Below are positions 1-6,554 of a DNA stretch of 20,757 bases, in pieces. Position 1 is the stretch's first letter. Each line of letters opens with the position of its first letter. The notes below the pieces were generated by a model. It had not been told where the DNA came from. It searched no databases and saw only the letters and a program-made list of their open reading frames with translations. The stretch covers positions 1 to 20,757 of IMG/VR virus record IMGVR_UViG_3300025435_000118; one strand, 5' to 3'. The translations under genes were made by a program, and so were the position numbers. The DNA is from a virus.

Positions 1-210
1 CCAAAAAAAAAAAAAAAAAAAAAAAAATTTTCCGCTAAAAAATTTCGCGCGGTGCCCATACGGGGCCGAGGCGACATTTCAAAATCAAAACTTAAAATTT
101 CACCAAACATATATAGGACAGTTTTCAAATTTTTTCGGAACCAAATTTTTCCAATTTTCAAAATCAAAACCAATCCAACCGAAACCATTTTACCCCGGAC
201 CCACCAGATT
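1..210. other. AT-rich non-coding left end with a 25-base A run
   Basis: No credible gene is seen here. Bases 3-27 are an uninterrupted run of A, which is T on the strand that is transcribed leftwards. The rest is rich in A and T tracts, with a short GC-rich patch near 48-74. A leftward transcript would end in a long U run preceded only by a weak CCGC/GCGG stem, so a terminator is possible but poorly supported. The homopolymer could also be an assembly or contig-end effect. Confidence 0.5.
77..170. repeat. Direct repeat pair TTTCAAAATCAAAAC
   Basis: The 15-base word TTTCAAAATCAAAAC occurs exactly at 77-91 and again at 156-170. It lies in the AT-rich stretch to the left of the iteron array. 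AT-rich repeats beside iterons are common in origin regions as unwinding elements. Whether that applies here is inference, and low complexity makes chance repetition easier. Confidence 0.5.
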
Positions 211-221
211 GACATCTTGTC
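211..221. promoter_or_regulatory. Palindromic operator candidate GACA-TCT-TGTC
   Basis: This is an exact copy of the palindrome GACANNNTGTC. Leftwards on the minus strand, ATGTCA is followed after 17 bases by TAAAAT, so the site may overlap the -35 of a leftward promoter leaving the window. Confidence 0.55.
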
Positions 222-289
222 CTAAAATAATTTCCGTCATTTCGTTTTATTGGTACCTAAAAAATAAAACCGCCGCGGCGCACCCGCGA

Positions 290-300
290 GACACCTTGTC
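290..300. promoter_or_regulatory. Palindromic operator candidate GACA-CCT-TGTC
   Basis: This is a second exact GACANNNTGTC copy in the left non-coding region. On the plus strand TTGTCC is followed after 17 bases by TATTTT, a weak rightward promoter candidate without an obvious gene. Confidence 0.5.
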
Positions 301-359
301 CCTGAAAATCCAATTTTATATTTTTTAATTAAATCTTGTCTTTCCTCGCTAGTGCCGCT

Positions 360-401
360 GCCGCAGTTAGCACCCCTTAAGGGGTGTGCTATAACTGCGG
401 C
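360..401. repeat. Large inverted repeat (hairpin or cruciform) inside the iteron array
   Basis: The outer arms GCCGCAGTT (360-368) and AACTGCGGC (393-401) are perfect complements and are themselves iteron copies in opposite orientation. The core CACCCCTTAAGGGGTG (371-386) is a perfect 16-base palindrome. Two extra bases on the right side make the full structure slightly asymmetric. Cruciform extrusion, a single-strand initiation hairpin or a dimeric protein site are all possible. Confidence 0.7.
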
Positions 402-543
402 AAAAGCACGTACTAAGCTGAGGCCGCAATGCCGCAATATTTGCCGCAGTCTGCCGCACTTAATTTTACTGCGGCACAACCCAATGTTTTCAATGGGTTA
501 GCAGTGCCGCAGTTCTGCCGCAGTAAACTTATTTTAATACCTT

Positions 544-2640
544 TTAATCAAATAAACCCATAACCCCTGACAGGCTGTCCTTTGCCGCAGTGTTTTCGGA
601 CAACTTGTCCTGTTTTACGACCTCTATAAACTTCTTAGGCATACGTTTTGAATCATTTTTAACGACTTCACGCAATTTTTTTTCTGAAATTAAACGTCGT
701 ATGATGTCTTTAATCTGCCCCGATTGTCTTCTATCCGACGCATCAAAGCCAAACGCTTCTGCTATCGCCAAGCCCGCCCACTGCTCTGAACGGAAGTCCG
801 ACCGCCATTCTCCAACCGATAACATGTCGATGGCGATGACCTCATTCTCCCGACGCTCGGCTACTGTCACCTTGATTGCCGCCGTTGGCACGACGTAGCA
901 ACTCGTCAACTCATCGCCATCCTCATCAACACCCAACAACATGGTACGTAAGTTAAAATCACCGACCGGCCCTTCTTCACCCACACGGGACTTAGCGAGC
1001 CACAATTTATGCTCGCTTACCATGCCCGTCAGTTGGTTCCGCTCGGCGGTGATGGATAACACCGCATCACTGCCGCCCCGCCACGCTGACGCGCCCCGTA
1101 AGCCCGTCTCTGCCCCTTTGCCATAATGATGGATGGGGAGGATCAAAACATCCAACGCATCCCCGATTACCTTCATTGCCCGAATTATCTTGGATGCTTC
1201 GGAATTGTCATTCTCATCTTGTAACGCGAATACCGCCGCTAATGTGTCAACAACAATGGCACCGAGACGAACACCGTATTGTTTCAGCATTCTGGCCTTC
1301 AAGCCTTTCAGCTTTTGTATGAACGCCTTGACATCTTCGCTGCGTGTAAAATCAGGGAATTTGCCGGTCCATGCAATTGGAAGTGGTCTTTCAACGTTGC
1401 GAGCCATGCGTGCGATGGTGAGGCGTGGTTGGATTGTTTCCGCTCCCTCACCGGCGACGAACAACACGCCGACGTTTTCCTTGATCCGTTTACCAAAGAA
1501 AGTCTGCCCGGTAGCGAGCGCAACCGCTAGATCAATAGCGATAAATGTTTTACCGGCGCCGGACTGGCCGCCGATGAAAGCAATACCGTTGCGGGGCAAT
1601 AAACCCTTGATCAGGGATGGCGGAAAAGTGAACGGTCGCTCATCGTCAAATTCAAAATCTTGATTTTCCGCCTTCCCGTCAACGGGTGTCTCGCCTGTTG
1701 TCTCGCTTGAGATTTCGCTTTTTTCATACCATTGACCTGTGACGAAAAATGGATTATTGCCGCCTTGCATGATACCTGACCGCATGGTCGCCTGTATGCT
1801 GCGACGACCATCGTCATTACCAAGACCAGACGTGTCCGCCGCGTGGATGATGATCAGTTCAGCCTCGTCGCGCTGAACGAGACCGGCGGCGATGGCTTGC
1901 CCAGCGATGTAGGAGACATGGAATAAGGCGTTGTTCCGGTTGCCTTCCGGCGACAATGCGAGCGCTTCCGCCGCCGTGTTGATCACCTCTAACGCTTGGA
2001 GCCGATCCGTTGCCCGATCACCGCCAACGAATACCGGCTCAACCCAATCGTCACGCACATTTGCTTTTCGCTCGACGATTGTCCAGCAAGCGTTCAGAAA
2101 AGCTTCCAGTTGCGTGTTGCTGATGATCGGGATTTTGTCGCTTGTGGTCGTTAGGTCTAATGGCGAATTGTACTCCCAAAGATAATCGCGTCCGGCCTTG
2201 GCGTGGTAGCCGAAGCCGACGATCTGACCGGAACCGGCAAAAATTTCGATGGGGTGAAGTTTGCGGGAGCGGATGCTGCCGTCGTTGCGGTAAATTACCA
2301 GATAGCGCGGATGGCGACCAATACGAACAAGTGGCGTTCCGCCAAGATACTCCACTGAAAGGAGACCGATTTGTCTGGCTTGTTCTTCGTTCTCTATGTC
2401 GATGTCGATGGCAACAAGTTCGGGCTGGATGGCGAGACAGATGACCTGTCCTTCTTCCTGCCCGCGACCGCGGATCATGCTTTGCAACTCATCCGCTTCC
2501 CACTGGCGGGAATTATATACGTCCCAACCGTTGATCGATGGTCGCTTCGTGTCGGCGTAGCCGGGGATTGGACGCCAACCGTTATTAACCAACAACTCGG
2601 CGTGCTGGGCGAAGCGTGACAGATTGGGATGGACATTCAT
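544..2640 (-). CDS. Prim-pol / RepA-type helicase replication protein
   Basis: The 698-residue protein joins an N-terminal bifunctional DNA primase/polymerase domain to a C-terminal RecA-like AAA_25 helicase domain. The primase part (about 1-190) shows the acidic signature AIDIDIE (D79, D81). The helicase part has a Walker A GGQSGAGKT (357-365), a Walker B AIVVDTL (D465) and a HHYGKG...RGASAWRGG segment (504-523) typical of RepA/DnaB-like hexameric helicases. It should prime and unwind phage DNA at the fork. The ATG at 2638-2640 overlaps a possible 21-codon ORF by ATGA, and its Shine-Dalgarno (SD) match is weak. A GGACAT-TC-ATGTCC near-palindrome spans the start codon. The protein ends in GLFD, as does the GapR-like protein. 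It is the last gene of the leftward block and lies beside the iteron array, which supports an initiator or helicase-loading role. Confidence 0.92.
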   Translation of the reverse strand: MNVHPNLSRFAQHAELLVNNGWRPIPGYADTKRPSINGWDVYNSRQWEADELQSMIRGRGQEEGQVICLAIQPELVAIDIDIENEEQARQIGLLSVEYLGGTPLVRIGRHPRYLVIYRNDGSIRSRKLHPIEIFAGSGQIVGFGYHAKAGRDYLWEYNSPLDLTTTSDKIPIISNTQLEAFLNACWTIVERKANVRDDWVEPVFVGGDRATDRLQALEVINTAAEALALSPEGNRNNALFHVSYIAGQAIAAGLVQRDEAELIIIHAADTSGLGNDDGRRSIQATMRSGIMQGGNNPFFVTGQWYEKSEISSETTGETPVDGKAENQDFEFDDERPFTFPPSLIKGLLPRNGIAFIGGQSGAGKTFIAIDLAVALATGQTFFGKRIKENVGVLFVAGEGAETIQPRLTIARMARNVERPLPIAWTGKFPDFTRSEDVKAFIQKLKGLKARMLKQYGVRLGAIVVDTLAAVFALQDENDNSEASKIIRAMKVIGDALDVLILPIHHYGKGAETGLRGASAWRGGSDAVLSITAERNQLTGMVSEHKLWLAKSRVGEEGPVGDFNLRTMLLGVDEDGDELTSCYVVPTAAIKVTVAERRENEVIAIDMLSVGEWRSDFRSEQWAGLAIAEAFGFDASDRRQSGQIKDIIRRLISEKKLREVVKNDSKRMPKKFIEVVKQDKLSENTAAKDSLSGVMGLFD
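569..579. promoter_or_regulatory. Palindromic operator candidate GACA-GGC-TGTC
   Basis: This is an exact GACANNNTGTC copy within the last codons of the prim-pol gene, next to the final iteron copy at 583-591. Confidence 0.45.
599..609. promoter_or_regulatory. Palindromic operator candidate GGACA-ACT-TGTCC
   Basis: This is an exact GACANNNTGTC copy, extended by one more paired base on each side (598-610). It lies in the 3' end of the prim-pol gene, 30 bases from the preceding copy and flanking the last iteron. Confidence 0.45.
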
Positions 2641-2702
2641 GTCCTGTCCCCACTAATGGGGGACGGGTTGCGTTTCCGCACAACAGATTGTATATTCTTC
2701 AT
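2637..2702 (-). CDS. Possible 21-residue basic leader peptide upstream of prim-pol
   Basis: An ATG at 2700-2702 opens a 21-codon frame starting MKNIQSVVRKRN. Its TGA overlaps the prim-pol ATG in an ATGA arrangement. Such coupling is the rule in this genome, which is the main support. The upstream AAGG lies about 11 bases from the start, so initiation looks weak. It may be a coupling or leader peptide, or simply an accidental frame. Confidence 0.25.
   Translation of the reverse strand: MKNIQSVVRKRNPSPISGDRT
2668..2696 (+). promoter_or_regulatory. Candidate rightward promoter antisense to the prim-pol leader
   Basis: TTGCGT (2668-2673) is separated by 17 bases from TATATT (2691-2696), which differs from the consensus -10 at one position. 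Transcription would start near 2703 and run to the terminator ending at 2784. No plus-strand gene follows. Confidence 0.4.
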
Positions 2703-2703
2703 G

Positions 2704-2784
2704 CTAGATTGCCTTGCTTCGATCTCGCTCTTTCAACACCTCCCGACTGGCCCGCTGCGTCTCTCCCCGCAGCGGGTCTTTTTT
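2704..2784 (+). ncRNA. Candidate ~80-nt antisense RNA opposite the prim-pol leader
   Basis: A plus-strand promoter candidate and a strong plus-strand terminator bracket about 80 bases with no plus-strand coding frame of note. The RNA would be complementary to the untranslated leader of the prim-pol mRNA, including a GGGAGG sequence. Antisense RNAs over the leaders of replication genes control copy number in many plasmids. That parallel is inference, and no transcript evidence exists here. Confidence 0.35.
2751..2784 (+). terminator. Intrinsic terminator, plus-strand orientation
   Basis: A perfect nine-base stem CCCGCTGCG/CGCAGCGGG (2751-2759 and 2768-2776) with an eight-base loop is followed by TCTTTTTT. 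The T tract is on the plus strand, opposite to every protein gene in the window. In the minus-strand mRNA the same stem would form in the prim-pol leader but has no U tract after it. Confidence 0.75.
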
Positions 2785-3022
2785 AGTGTCGGACAGTATC
2801 AGCGTAGATAAAATTTTCTATGTCTGTGGCTGACATAGCTGCATCATTAAAACCGTGCGACAATGCGGCTAACGCATTGAGCGGGTTATCGTTACCCACA
2901 ACAACAGCGTCCGCGTTATGGGTGATAACGATGGTAGAAAAGAAATTGTCATCCAGTTTGTTTATTCTACCGACAAAATCTCTTGCCAATTCAAGAATGG
3001 CGCTTCGGGTCTCTTGGTTCAT
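2783..3022 (-). CDS. Hypothetical protein, 79 residues
   Basis: The function is not recognised. The protein begins MNQETRSAILELARDFVG and has an N-terminal amphipathic helix. A more hydrophobic core follows (STIVITHNADAVVVGN), with no transmembrane segment or metal site. Its ATG overlaps the TGA of the gene before it as ATGA, so it is probably co-translated with the two genes upstream. It is the third gene of the operon headed by the ribbon-helix-helix protein. The stop lies at the edge of the plus-strand terminator. Confidence 0.65.
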   Translation of the reverse strand: MNQETRSAILELARDFVGRINKLDDNFFSTIVITHNADAVVVGNDNPLNALAALSHGFNDAAMSATDIENFIYADTVRH

Positions 3023-3273
3023 TTGCCTAATATCCCCAATGTATGTAGCGCAATTGTTACTTCGACACCTTCTCTAAGCTTATCGGGTTTCATACCTGAC
3101 TCAAGAGACGACTCGACAAGAAATGTAGTAAGACCTGCCATCACGCAAGCGGTAAGTTCTCTTTTGTCGGTTTCCAGATTGGCTTCCAAAAACACCAGAC
3201 AGGTGCGGGCGAGTTCTTTGTGGAACTCTTCAATTAACTCATTACGACGGTCCATTTTTTTATCTTGTTTCAT
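3019..3273 (-). CDS. Hypothetical protein in the RHH operon
   Basis: The function is not recognised. The first ATG of the open frame (3327) lies deep inside the preceding gene, so the likelier starts are 3273 (MKQDKKMDRR) or 3255 (MDRRNELIEE). The second is just after the upstream stop. The product of about 78-84 residues looks alpha-helical, with a highly charged N-terminus and a helix around AGLTTFLVESSLESG. It overlaps the ribbon-helix-helix gene by 14 bases (start 3273) and the next gene by ATGA, which suggests one translation unit. Confidence 0.65.
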   Translation of the reverse strand: MKQDKKMDRRNELIEEFHKELARTCLVFLEANLETDKRELTACVMAGLTTFLVESSLESGMKPDKLREGVEVTIALHTLGILGK

Positions 3274-3451
3274 CTGTTTCTTGCCTTTTCTGTTTACGTG
3301 GACGTGGATGCGGGATGTTGAAAGCAATACAAAGTGCTTCCAGAATAACTTCGGTCTGACCGAAATTTTCTGTAATACGTTTATTGATTTCTTCTCGGAT
3401 AATTGCTGGCACGCGTAGCGTGACAGATTTGGTATTATAACCCGGTCGCAT
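3260..3451 (-). CDS. Ribbon-helix-helix (CopG/Arc-type) transcriptional repressor
   Basis: The 63-residue protein has the short beta strand and two helices of a ribbon-helix-helix fold. SVTLRVP (about residues 9-15) is the DNA-reading strand, followed by a helix in IREEINKRITENF and a second in TEVILEALCIAF. The C-terminal tail is basic (PRPRKQKRQ). The start at 3451 has a good SD AAGGGAG six bases upstream. The gene is the first after a promoter whose -10 region overlaps the perfect palindrome AACGTATTACGTT, so autorepression is likely. It could bind as a dimer or tetramer; that is family knowledge rather than something visible here. Confidence 0.8.
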   Translation of the reverse strand: MRPGYNTKSVTLRVPAIIREEINKRITENFGQTEVILEALCIAFNIPHPRPRKQKRQETDETR

Positions 3452-3476
3452 TGTTTCTCCCTTCTGCGATGAAAGA

Positions 3477-3489
3477 AACGTATTACGTT
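3477..3489. promoter_or_regulatory. Operator candidate AACGTA-T-TACGTT
   Basis: Perfect six-base arms surround one central base. The site covers the -10 region of the promoter at 3478-3506 and lies 26 bases upstream of the ribbon-helix-helix start codon. It is the natural autoregulatory site for that protein. Confidence 0.55.
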
Positions 3490-3506
3490 ACTGCGAGACT
3501 TGTCAA
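3478..3506 (-). promoter_or_regulatory. Promoter for the ribbon-helix-helix operon
   Basis: On the minus strand a perfect -35 TTGACA (3501-3506) is followed after 17 bases by ATACGT, or after 15 by TAATAC. The block AAAAACCTGATTGACA around the -35 is nearly identical to that of the helicase promoter at 13398-13426. It starts inside the last codons of the DNA polymerase gene. Confidence 0.65.
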
Positions 3507-6500
3507 TCAGGTTTTTGCATATCTTTTTAAAGTGAAACCGGAAGCGGCCAATGGGAGACCGTCTGCCCAGTTTGGCGCTTCAGACATAAGGCGTTCGTAA
3601 TCTTCTACTGATCCGAACGAATTTGGACATTCCGAGACTATTTCGTCATGGACGTGCATACGAATGGGGTAGCCGTTTTTCTCCACATTGTGCATGGCAT
3701 GAACAAGCAAATCTCTTGCTGTAGCTTGCACAAGATTGTTGTAACAGATCGAAATATTCAGTGGATAACGTGTCCATGCGCTGTTGGCTCCGACACCACG
3801 GACGGTAACCGCCGGTTGTTTTTCCCGCTTGGCTGGTTCCTGATTCTTGTCCGCCCAAGGGACTTCCACCGGACGAATTTCCGGCATACCATAAGCAAGA
3901 CACCGACCGGACGGCAGCTGGAGCCATAAAAAACCATGAGCGACAAGATAACGAGCGTGGGGGACACCCACAGCATGAACCGTGACGCCGGGGTTATTGG
4001 TGGCGGTGAAAGCGGCCTCCATCAAGGAACGCCAAGCTTGGACAGTGCCCGGATGTTTGATACGCCAAGCGGACTTTACGAGTTCAGCGGCTACATAAGC
4101 TTCACGGGACAACTCGTTTGCTGTGCTGTCACCGCGTTCCTTGTTTTGTTCATAACGCTCTACAGCCTGTTCGCGTTTATCTTTCTCGGTGATGCCCCAT
4201 AAAGAGGGGTAAACGGTGGCAAGGTCTAACCGGTTTGATCGTGCCATGCGCGAAAGGGCGCCGACTCCACCACCGAAACCGCAATTATGGCTAATCAAAC
4301 AACCCGATGGGGTTATGATCGTGAACCGATTGCGCGGCCCCACATGTGCAATGTCGTAAACGTGCCTCAAGTTCAATGACTCGGCGTTGTAGTTCTTGAA
4401 CCGACCTGCGGTTATTGATGTTAGCTTTTCTAGTAATAAATCTAAGATTGTCGGGTTCGTAACCTTTGTTAACGTCAATGCGATCCAATTCGAGACGAGG
4501 TTGATCCCAACCCTCAAGTTGAACGACGTACCGTAAAAACGCGGCTTTATCGTTGAGCCACGGTTCATAGACTTTAATACCTCTACCCCCATAATTAGGG
4601 TATCCGGCATCGTTCGGGTTGTGGCACCTGTTTTTACAAGCGGATAACCGGTTAAGAAGTCGACGCCGATGGTCGTCATCTGGGCACGCATCGGCGTATT
4701 TATAGAAACCTTTTCGCCAGAACCCCGCAGATTTTCTAGCGCATTTAGCGCAGCGAGTAGACGACCCTTTGCGCATATTGTGGGAGTCAACAAGATGCGG
4801 GTCCGCTTGACAAGAGCATTGGACACGAATGAGGTTTTGAAAGCACGCCCCTTGTTTAACCCGTTCAACCCCAAGTACGGTAAGTTCTCCGAACCTGTCG
4901 CCAACGCTCGGTAAAGGATATTTTTGCTTAAAGCGATATGGTTCGCCTTTTGCCACTTTGTCCCCACCAGAAACAAATGATCCGGCGTTGCTTCTATACC
5001 GCACACGTTGATAGTCTCCCGGATTCCTCGGTCTACCAAGCCTTGATGTTTCACCCATTCTACACCATCCCATAAAAGATCGTCTAACGACACCTCCTCT
5101 ATAGCTTTGGCTCCGTTATGGGTCAACACCAACGTACCTTCGGCTACGCAAGCCAATTCTGCCACTTTACCGACTTGGCGTTGCGCTTTATTAACAGAAT
5201 CAACCGGAATCCCGTAAATACCGGCAGCCGTAGTTTCATAAATACCTTTGCCTACGCCAGCATCAAGGTCACGATAAGCTTGTAGCTTCCACTCATCGCG
5301 TCCGTACCAAGCTGTTATCCGCCCTTCGATGGATGCAAAGTCGCCACCAATCAGTTTATGATCTGGTGATGCCCAGATGAAAGACCGCAAGGCATCGGCA
5401 AGCAAATGGAGTGGCCGACCAAGAACGTCGCCATACATCAGATTGAGAACGTCTGGGTCGCCAGTACGAATGGCGTCGAACAGAACATCTCGGCGGACAT
5501 GAGCATCTTCGAAGATTTTTCGGGGGCGAGGCATATTGTGGACTTGCACCGCGCCGCGGGACGAGAAACGACCGGATTGACCAGCACCATGATGGAGGAA
5601 AACACCTTTGATGGTTCCGTCTTTTGTCGTCGAGCGTAACATTCCGGCGATTTTCTCGACCGAGGATTTACCGCCCTCGATGCGGAGTTCGAGCGCACGG
5701 CGAACATTGTCGGGGAGTTCGGTTGCTAATGTCTCGTCGATCTCGTCTTTATCCATCGCGGCAATCGGCACACCTTGCTTGTGAACCCATTCTTTCATGC
5801 GACCGGTAAGCGTCACGGCGGGGACTGCGCCACCCGTGATGTCGTACAATTCTTTATTGATCTTCGCCTTGGCTTCTTCTGCCAGTTCAAGTGCGGCGTG
5901 TGCGGAGCGCACGTCGATCCGTAAGCCGCGGTCGTTGATGCGTTCGTTCAGCCAATAGACTTCCATCTCTGCGTCCGATAACGGGATAAGCCGGTGGTGG
6001 GCTTCTTCTTCGGATAGAACGTCGATATCGCAATATTGATGGAAAGCCTCCAGCGAGGCCGGATCGTCCGCCAACGGGTGCCAGACGGGCTTTCCTTCGT
6101 TATCAAACCCAAGCGGCACCGAGTGGATTTTTATCAGTCCGCTGCCCGCTTTATCCTTCTTTGTCTTGAGACCCAGCGCATCACCGAGCCGATCAAGCGA
6201 ACGCGGTAACGCCATGGCCGCAGCGGTTGCAGCGGTGCAACGGAACTGCTCCAATTTCGGCTTGGGCCAGCCGTGCTTTGGCACCATCACGTTCCACCAG
6301 ATGATGCGTTCGAACGCCGCGTTGTGGGCGCAAATCTCGCCACCGGCTTCGACATAGGCACGAAGATAGTCAGGACATGGCTCGCCGCGTTTCCACCGGC
6401 AAACACCTTCCGGTCCTGTCCATAGATCGTTGGGGCCGCTCATCTTGAACGAGGCAAGAAGTGCGTCTGTCAGTGGATGCTCGGCATAAACATACATACC

Positions 6501-6554
6501 ACGGTCGAGAAGATCGACGGGGCTGCGTGTTTCAAAGTCAAAAATCAGGGACAT
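3507..6554 (-). CDS. Family A DNA polymerase with 3'-5' exonuclease and an intein
   Basis: The precursor has 1015 residues. After removal of a 289-residue intein the mature enzyme would have 726, normal for phage polymerases of this type. The exonuclease domain (about 1-190) shows DFET (D6, E8), the AHNAAFE segment (76-82) and YCDID (Y174, D178). The polymerase domain has motif A GGDFASIEGR (D405), motif B R459-QVG-K463-VAELA|CGFGG, and motif C HVHDEI (H969, D970, E971). It replicates the phage genome with the prim-pol/helicase. The intein sits between A468 and C758, inside motif B, so the enzyme is dead until splicing occurs. The ATG overlaps the TAA of a 31-codon membrane-protein ORF as TAATG, and the SD is weak, so it is probably translated by coupling. 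Confidence 0.95.
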   Translation of the reverse strand: MSLIFDFETRSPVDLLDRGMYVYAEHPLTDALLASFKMSGPNDLWTGPEGVCRWKRGEPCPDYLRAYVEAGGEICAHNAAFERIIWWNVMVPKHGWPKPKLEQFRCTAATAAAMALPRSLDRLGDALGLKTKKDKAGSGLIKIHSVPLGFDNEGKPVWHPLADDPASLEAFHQYCDIDVLSEEEAHHRLIPLSDAEMEVYWLNERINDRGLRIDVRSAHAALELAEEAKAKINKELYDITGGAVPAVTLTGRMKEWVHKQGVPIAAMDKDEIDETLATELPDNVRRALELRIEGGKSSVEKIAGMLRSTTKDGTIKGVFLHHGAGQSGRFSSRGAVQVHNMPRPRKIFEDAHVRRDVLFDAIRTGDPDVLNLMYGDVLGRPLHLLADALRSFIWASPDHKLIGGDFASIEGRITAWYGRDEWKLQAYRDLDAGVGKGIYETTAAGIYGIPVDSVNKAQRQVGKVAELACVAEGTLVLTHNGAKAIEEVSLDDLLWDGVEWVKHQGLVDRGIRETINVCGIEATPDHLFLVGTKWQKANHIALSKNILYRALATGSENLPYLGLNGLNKGRAFKTSFVSNALVKRTRILLTPTICAKGRLLAALNALENLRGSGEKVSINTPMRAQMTTIGVDFLTGYPLVKTGATTRTMPDTLIMGVEVLKSMNRGSTIKPRFYGTSFNLRVGINLVSNWIALTLTKVTNPTILDLLLEKLTSITAGRFKNYNAESLNLRHVYDIAHVGPRNRFTIITPSGCLISHNCGFGGGVGALSRMARSNRLDLATVYPSLWGITEKDKREQAVERYEQNKERGDSTANELSREAYVAAELVKSAWRIKHPGTVQAWRSLMEAAFTATNNPGVTVHAVGVPHARYLVAHGFLWLQLPSGRCLAYGMPEIRPVEVPWADKNQEPAKREKQPAVTVRGVGANSAWTRYPLNISICYNNLVQATARDLLVHAMHNVEKNGYPIRMHVHDEIVSECPNSFGSVEDYERLMSEAPNWADGLPLAASGFTLKRYAKT
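4284..5150 (-). other. Intein in DNA polymerase motif B
   Basis: Residues 469-757 of the polymerase form a class 1 intein. Block A begins at C469 (CVAEGTLVLTHNG). Block B has the TxxH motif in GIEATPDHLFLV (T523, H526). Block F is HVYDIAHVGPRNRFTI (731-746) and block G is GCLISHN, with H756 and N757. The +1 residue is C758, and the rejoined extein reads GKVAELACGFGGGVGAL. The nucleophiles and assisting residues are all present, so splicing is expected. The central part (about 533-728) has no LAGLIDADG or HNH motif in the intein frame. Instead, an HNH endonuclease is encoded there in another frame of the same strand. Confidence 0.92.
4291..4956 (-). CDS. HNH-type homing endonuclease nested out of frame in the intein
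   Basis: The open frame extends to an ATG at 5073 (260 codons), but the family-like sequence starts near residue 50 of that frame. A GTG at 4954-4956, preceded by GGTGGGGACAAA, gives a 221-residue product and is my preferred start. It has an N-terminal SVGDRFGELTVLG segment and a zinc-ribbon-like C-x-C...C-x2-C (VQCSCQ to RCAKC). Then come the phage endonuclease motifs RCHNPN, NYGGRGI and LDRIDVNKGYEPDNLRFIT, a basic NNRRS and a short helical tail. The alternative ATG at 5073 has AGGAGG about 19 bases upstream, too far for normal initiation. The whole ORF lies inside the intein, starts just after block B, and stops five bases before the intein's last base. It would cut intein-less polymerase genes to spread the intein. 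Confidence 0.82.
   Translation of the reverse strand: MAKGEPYRFKQKYPLPSVGDRFGELTVLGVERVKQGACFQNLIRVQCSCQADPHLVDSHNMRKGSSTRCAKCARKSAGFWRKGFYKYADACPDDDHRRRLLNRLSACKNRCHNPNDAGYPNYGGRGIKVYEPWLNDKAAFLRYVVQLEGWDQPRLELDRIDVNKGYEPDNLRFITRKANINNRRSVQELQRRVIELEARLRHCTCGAAQSVHDHNPIGLFD

Larger units (their letters stand above)
353..591. repeat. Iteron-like TGCCGCAGT array, candidate replication origin
   Basis: The nine-base word TGCCGCAGT occurs exactly at 359-367, 442-450, 505-513, 516-524 and 583-591. It occurs in reverse complement at 394-402 and 468-476. Near copies lie at 430-438 (TGCCGCAAT), 452-460 (TGCCGCACT), 353-358 and 423-430. The array sits next to the 3' end of the prim-pol/helicase gene, and the last copy lies inside that gene. 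Arrays of short repeats beside a replication initiator are typical origins in plasmids and some phages. The protein that binds them is not identifiable from sequence. The 80-codon minus-strand ORF at 237-479 overlaps these repeats and looks spurious. Confidence 0.7.

Noticed and set aside
237-479. 80-codon minus-strand ORF in the left region
   Set aside because: It is made largely of the repeat array and hairpin, has no good Shine-Dalgarno sequence and no family-like features.
2704-2739. 11-codon GTG/TTG ORF with GGGAGG upstream of prim-pol
   Set aside because: The SD touches the start codon, leaving no usable spacing, and the frame is too short to support.
4105-4130. GACAAC...TGTC-like words in the polymerase gene
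   Set aside because: They do not fit the exact spacing of the operator palindrome and are in coding sequence without a promoter.
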